DNA of 64,000 bases from Talpa occidentalis (Eukaryota > Chordata > Mammalia > Eulipotyphla > Talpidae): assembly GCF_014898055.3 (NCBI RefSeq), contig NW_023605305.1:114114734-114178733 (forward strand). Reading direction: 5' to 3'. Position numbers and translations under genes: made by a program. Position 1 is the stretch's first letter; each line of letters starts with the position of its first letter. Shown here in pieces: positions 58,600 through 64,000 of this stretch. The notes under the pieces were generated by a model, which worked only from the letters and a program-made list of their open reading frames with translations, had not been told where the DNA came from and searched no databases.

Positions 58600-59120
58600 A
58601 GTACTAAGTCTCATTATGTTAGTTTTACCATAGAGCTGTTATTGAGGAGGAGATGGAAATAACAGGACACTTTAGGAGCGCCCTGGGCTTCCTGAGCTCC
58701 CTCATGGCTCCTAATGAGATCATAATCACAAAATTATTATAGGGAAATTTTTTCTTCCACCAATGAAAATGACACATTTTTCTGAGTCTGAACTAGAAAA
58801 CAACTTTTGCATGTCCCTGCTGTCATTTACCTGCACATGGTGCAAGCACTTATTTTTGGTTCTTAATGAAGGCACGGAGCTTGTAATTATTTAGGGATGT
58901 GATTAAATGAGTTTCCCAGTGACTTGGTGTCGCAGGAGAAATCTTTTAATTTGCACACTCCTACCACTGATGTATCTTGCAAAGAGTGGCTATTTAACAA
59001 TCCCCATTGCCACTCATTTGCCACTGCTACTCCAACTCATTGACTTTGAAAGTTTTAATAGTGCCCAGTGAAACTTTTAATTACCACTGATTAGTGTTTA
59101 GGCTTCCTGAGGCTGACTAT
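58600..59120. promoter_or_regulatory. Candidate conserved non-coding element
   Basis: About 520 bp free of recognisable repeats between L1/L2 remnants. It has many homeodomain-like cores ('cctaatgagatcataatcac', 'gcttgtaattatttaggg', 'cttttaattaccactgatta') and few CpGs. It looks constrained. Comparative data are needed to confirm. Confidence 0.33.
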
Positions 59121-60479
59121 TAGGGGACACAGCCAGGCTCTGCAAAGAACTGACTGCAGAGGTCTTGGCTGAAGAGCATATGAAGAACAAAGACTTTCCT
59201 CGCTCCTGTCTGCTCCCTGCCCTCACTTTTGTCATGAAATGCTCAATATCTAATTTGAAGGTCTCCTGACTTACTGTTTTTTTCTCATCTTAGATGCCAG
59301 TTGGGTATATATAGACCAGAGCAGGAAAACAAAGAGCATAACAATTTCAACTTAAATTCTTACACTATATTTATAGTTCAAAAACATGAACCTCCACTTC
59401 TTCCTGCTCAAGTCCATCAACCTTGATCTACCTCTCATTTCTTTCAGAGTCAGAAAGAGCCAATGGATTCAGCAGCGAATATCAGAATGTGAATTTCACT
59501 GTATTCCCCAGATCAAAATTTTGTTATTTAATCTATACTTGAGTTGGAATGACTGTGGGTAATGAGACTAATAATCAGGATGGATTTCAGGAAAATTGTA
59601 GGGAATATTAATGGAGCAGTAAATAAATGGGAAATGGTGTGGGGCTGTGTTTTCCACTGGTAAAGCTATAGATTCAGTAAATTTGTTGGCATCATGGAAA
59701 AAAGATTGGAGAAACTGAAAAATGAGCTTGCCAAAAGTACGTTTAGGCAAGATATGTAGATACAGAAAGTGGAAAAAAAAGACTGACATACTTGAGGGGG
59801 TATCTTGCCCATTGCACTGATCATTTTGGGGAATCTTTCCACTTTTTAGGGTGAGGTAGTTTCTATCATATTTTTCTGTGTAATTAATTAGGTTTGTTCT
59901 GTATTTTCTTATTTATCCTTAAAGAGAGCTGGCAATTATTTAAACATTTTGGGGGAGTTCAGTAGGGTTATCTGAAACTACTGATGAGAAATTAAGCTTC
60001 CATTTTTTCATTTACCTTTCAGCTGCTTGATTAGTTAACTGCAATGAATGTTTAGGTTATCACTGGAAACTATCTGGCTTATGGTACATTTTGGAAAATA
60101 CTATTTGGAAGAAATATTTTCTGGTATTCCAGGCTTTGGCCTATCAATTTGTTGCAATTAATAATAGTGTCCTTTACAAATCAGTTTGCTTCTAACCTGT
60201 CATGTACCCACACTTTTTTTCATTTAAGGACAAAACCCATCTAGTTTATGGAATGATTTTCATTGTGCTAGGAATATTTTCCTGGACTGAGGGGCCCTTC
60301 GTCACTACCACTTGTACATTTGACTTTCTTTTACTTCACAAGAAAGGACATACTCCTCACACACCCCAAGTCTAAATGAGTTTTTTTTAACCTCCAAAGT
60401 ACCAGAGGGACAATTTACAGTATTGATTTAGGCAAATCCTCCTTTTCGAGCCACCTCAGCATGACTCATAGATGAGTCC
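59121..60479. other. AT-rich intergenic DNA
   Basis: Unassigned AT-rich sequence with no gene recognised. Confidence 0.4.
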
Positions 60480-60725
60480 CAGAGAGTTAATGAACACCAC
60501 AGTAATTATAATCAACAGTACCATGCTATATATTTCAAAATTGCGAAAAGATTTTAAATATTTCTACACAAAAAAATGATAATTGTGTGACATGATAGAG
60601 GTGTTACATTACTGTGGTAATCAAACTGTAATATATGAATGCATCAAATCAACTTGTTGTATACCTTACATTTACACAATGCTATGTGTCAATTATATTT
60701 CAAAAAAACCAAAAAGTAGTTGTCT
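60480..60725 (+). mobile_element. L1MA-like 3' terminus
   Basis: 'aattataatcaacagtacca', 'tcaaatcaacttgttgtata' and 'gctatgtgtcaattatattt' followed by 'caaaaaaacc' give the L1MA 3' end in order, + strand. Confidence 0.7.
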
Positions 60726-60894
60726 ATTTCTAAAGTGTTTTTGGCAGGGCGTGTGGCTGGCTGGTAGGAGATTTTAACTGAGATTTTAACTTTATTTAAC
60801 TGAGAGGAAAAAGCAAACACTGTACAAAAATGAGCAACTATGTAAAATATAAATTTAATTAATCAGAAATATTTTCTGATTCTGAAAGGTCTAT

Positions 60895-61215
60895 TGCAGG
60901 GGCCAGGAATGAGGAAGCCCACATAGAAACAAGATGGCCCTACACCAGTACCACGGATACCACCAAACTGAAACTGAAGCCATAAGCAGGAGAAAAACAA
61001 CTCGGCTCCACGAAAAACAATTTTGTTCCGCCTAAACCTGTTTCCTGCCAACCCAGTTTTCCCGCCCAACCTCGCCACACCCTGTCAGAACGACCCTCCC
61101 CCTGAACCTGGCCTGCGAGCTCAACAAATGTTCTGCCTGTGAGAAACTCAGCCTGGTTCTCCTTCTCTTTACCGCGCCAATCCTTTCAGTTTCTCAAGTG
61201 CGCTATGGCTACAGA
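60895..61215. mobile_element. Possible solo LTR (tentative)
   Basis: 'gaaacaagatggc' and the 'cccgcccaacctcgccacacc' block, followed by a CT-rich 'cctggttctccttctcttta' segment, resemble class I ERV solo LTRs. Ends and target duplication were not found. Confidence 0.25.
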
Positions 61216-61264
61216 TGTTGGGAAGCTAATCTCAAGAGACATAAGATGCGCGTGAGTGACTTAG

Positions 61265-61630
61265 CTCAGGGTAACAGAACACATAGCCTGGGTGACTTAA
61301 CAGATGCTTATTTCTCATAGGTGGAGGGTTTGGGACGTCTACAATCAAGGAGCTGGCAGGTTCCCCTCCTAGTGAGGACATGTCCCAGACTGTGGGTGTC
61401 TTCTTGCTAGATCCTCAGGTGGGAGGGGTGGTGGGGGGTGGGGAGGAAGAGAGAGAGAATATGAATGTGAACACATGCTCTGGTCTCTTTCTTTCTTTTA
61501 AGGACACTGACTCTACCGTGGGGATCCACCCTCATGACCTCAGTGGCCCTAAGTATCTCCCCAAAGGGCTCACCTCAAATATCTCAAGTATTAGCACATT
61601 GAGTTTACGGTTTCAACATATGAACACTCA
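61265..61630 (-). mobile_element. MLT1/MST-like (ERVL-MaLR) LTR remnant
   Basis: In plus reading: 'gcctgggtgacttaacagat', 'ttaaggacactgactctacc', 'ctcatgacctcagtggccct' and 'gtttcaacatatgaacactc', the reverse complement of an MLT1/MST LTR in the right order. A G-rich tract (61420-61445) and the phrase 'ggggtggtggggggtgggg' are later expansions. Confidence 0.6.
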
Positions 61631-63150
61631 ATCCCTAACACTGAGATTCCATGGTATTTCTATTTTTTTTAATTCCAAAAAAGTGATCAGGGTAACTCCA
61701 ACTGCGAGTAAGTCATCAGTAGGATATACAATACTGTCTGTTCTGACTCTTGATATAGAAGGGGCGAGCAACCTGAGTACCACTTTAAAAGTCAAAGAAA
61801 AAACAAAGCTTGTGAGAGTGATGATTTTCCCATTGATTTCTTATTCCTTGCAGCCCCACCCCACCCTGAGGTGCCCTTTGAAGGGCATCTCTGAATGACC
61901 AGGAACAGACACCGGCTGTCTTTTTAATACCAGCTACCCTGGATGGATGAGGCTGCAGAGGAGACATGCTGTGCTCCGGAGAGCCAGAATGTCAGCCAAG
62001 GGTGATTAGGAACGATTTCCCTCCAGTTTTTGTATGAATGATAAAGTCACAGCGAGAAGCTGACAAGCAAGCCCAGCCCTGCTTGAATGCTAAGCTTGAG
62101 TGATTTCTATGGAAATTTGTGACCTTTGCAGACCATATGAGCCTCTGCCATGAGTGAGGCTTTGCTGCTGTGGACTCTAGTCCTGGGATGAGCACCGAGA
62201 TGCACTCGCGCACGCATATGCACGCACACACACACACACACACACGTGAGCACACACACACTTTTTCCATGAGAAATGGCTTCCTCTCTTTTGCAATAAT
62301 TCTACAGTTAAGCATCAATAGACAGATCAGTGTGAGTAACCTAAATTCAGACCAAGGTGAACAACAAGGGTGAAAAAAGAAAACGAAAATCCGATTTCTA
62401 TAACTCCCAAGAATGAACTAAAAGTGAGAATTCCATCAACTAGTTGCTTTGCATGTATCTTTTTTTCCCTCTTTTAAGACATTTACACTAAGAAGATGGG
62501 TTAATGTCCAGGCCAGTGAATTTTGAGAGCCTTATTTCCAGATTATTTACTGCGAAATTAATACAGAGCAGTTAATCACTTTTATTGTCTTTTTTCATAT
62601 GTCTATTTTCATCAAATAAATCCTTTCTGTTTAACTGCTCTAAACCAAAATCTCTAAGGCGAATATCGCTGGCATCACTAATTTCTTTTTTGGGAAGCAG
62701 TAAAATGAGGATGAAACCCTCAGAGTGAAAACTGCATGGACAAATACAAAAAAAGGGAAGTGGACAGTATCTTCTGTTTCACTTGGAAAAATCACTCAGG
62801 TAATTTGAACAGATAAGGACTCCAAAAACAATATTCTCTGGAATTTTGAATTAAAATAGCACAGTTTGTTCACATGATAGTAACATTAGAATAATAGAAT
62901 AATTTCAACTTTGTAAATATGCCACGTTGATCAGAAACTTAAATACAAGACATTTCTAAAAAAGAGGCTCTAAGTCTAATGATGCTCTTGGGGACATGAT
63001 AGAATAATAAGAAGTGATTTCTTTCTTCCAAAGTACTTGTTTTTGATATTTTCAGAACCTGATCCAAAGTTTCTGATCCTCCTGCCATACCCTTAAATTT
63101 CTCTCTCTCTTTTTTTAACTTAGACAAAAACTGACTCAAGACCTTGGACC
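61631..63150. other. AT-rich intergenic DNA with a CA microsatellite
   Basis: A (CA)n tract with CG interruptions lies at 62220-62260. Otherwise no gene or repeat family was recognised. Confidence 0.45.
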
Positions 63151-63179
63151 TACAAAATAGGTCCAATTGAGTCTGAATG

Positions 63180-63365
63180 GGGCCTCCAGTTGCTTACTAG
63201 TTGTGTGATCTTAGAAAGTTCTTTAAATTCTTTGATCCTTAGTTTCCTTATCTACATATTGGGGCTAATAATAGCATATTTCCTAAACGTTAGGATTAAG
63301 TGATATAATGCATATAAAGTACTCAGAACAGACTCTGGCACAAGGTTGAAGCACTATCAAGGGTA
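63180..63365 (+). mobile_element. MIR copy
   Basis: 'actagttgtgtgatcttaga', 'ccttagtttccttatctaca', 'ggattaagtgatataatgca' and 'cagactctggcacaagg' follow the MIR consensus in order over about 185 bp. The best-preserved MIR in the window. Confidence 0.8.
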
Positions 63366-64000
63366 ACTATCACCATTATATGGTTAACAAAGAGGGCAAC
63401 TAGCTTTCCCAATCAGTCAATCCGTGGTGTGTTTAAGTGCCAAGTCAACTAGCTTTTCATATTAATTACTAAATTCTGGGAACTGAGATAAGTGTGGTGG
63501 AAAAGGCACTTGAAAAAGGTACTGCTGTGTCCTTATTTGTCAAATTTATATATATCTGTTCCCAAGACTGACTTCAGGAAAGAGCCCACTTATTAAAGAA
63601 ATGAAATAAAGCTGGTGTTTAAGAAAACACACCGAATTTACTAGTTTCTTCTTTATCAGAGACTTTGGTGAAACTGTAATGCAGGAATAGAACACTTCTG
63701 GTTTCCAGAGAGCAGGGTTGTTGGGTATGGGTAATTCTAATGATCTCCAAAAGCTAATATTACTAGAACATATGGCTTGAGAAACTCTGAGAGTAAACTC
63801 TAATAGAATGTGACAATTGCCTACTCTAGGTTGCTCCCAACAGGTCACTGTCACCTCTGCAGGCGACTTCTCCCAGTTCTGTGGGTCCCTTTCTCCATTG
63901 ATAGTAACTTTATCATCATTCTTGCTCCCAAGAGAATGTGATCATTTCTCTGTCCAGACATTGTTGGTGCTCAACCAATAAACCAGTAAATTATGAAAGT
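63366..64000. other. AT-rich intergenic DNA at the window end
   Basis: No gene or repeat was recognised. Confidence 0.4.

Noticed and set aside
61380..61898. 172-codon + strand frame
   Set aside because: It lies over an antisense MaLR LTR remnant and unassigned AT-rich DNA and shows no protein similarity.

Overview
This is a placental-mammal chromosome segment. It holds one complete protein-coding gene, CHD1L (ALC1, a PARP1-activated Snf2-family chromatin remodeller), on the + strand from about 4.09 kb to 40.15 kb. I identified the gene by translating exons and comparing them with the vertebrate CHD1L sequence from memory; no alignment was run. Twenty-three coding exons chain together with matching phases and AG acceptors. 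Twenty-one of the introns have GT donors and one has a GC donor. They span a roughly 898-residue protein: an N-terminal tail, Snf2 ATPase lobe 1 (exons 2-8), lobe 2 (exons 10-14), a basic or charged linker (exons 15-18) and a C-terminal macrodomain (exons 18-23). The coding total is 2698 nt, one base more than a multiple of three. The extra base lies inside exon 1, at a four-run G-quadruplex motif.

Layout: 1-2.93 kb is upstream intergenic DNA with retroelement remnants. 2.93-4.81 kb is a very strong CpG island and TATA-less promoter carrying a nine-unit 21-bp minisatellite. 4.09-39.92 kb is the CHD1L coding span, with a short 3' UTR and an AATAAA at 40133. 40.16-64 kb is downstream DNA with no convincing protein gene: GC-rich unique sequence (40-50 kb), a large CA-rich satellite (52.8-53.5 kb), then AT-rich DNA full of decayed L1, L2, MIR and LTR pieces plus a few stretches that look like conserved non-coding elements. 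In mammals CHD1L lies between FMO5 and BCL9, so the right flank is probably the start of the gene-poor interval towards BCL9 (inference).

Organism: eight copies of one tRNA-derived SINE of about 250 bp (A-box and B-box like head, conserved body, T-rich or A-rich tail), several with clear target-site duplications, show a lineage with its own recently active SINE. It is not Alu, B1/B2, Bov-tA, Can-SINE, ERE or Ves as I remember them. A laurasiatherian is likely. A rhinolophoid bat is a low-confidence guess.

The most interesting non-genic signals are: (1) a 29-bp perfect palindrome with a 7-nt loop in intron 6; (2) an 81-bp mariner/MADE1-like palindromic element in intron 15; (3) the promoter minisatellite, eight of whose nine units hold a consensus 5' splice site that is also a CAGGTG E-box; (4) a 19-bp perfect inverted repeat in intron 22 split by a SINE; and (5) lineage-looking tandem duplications directly upstream of the acceptors of exons 10 and 19.
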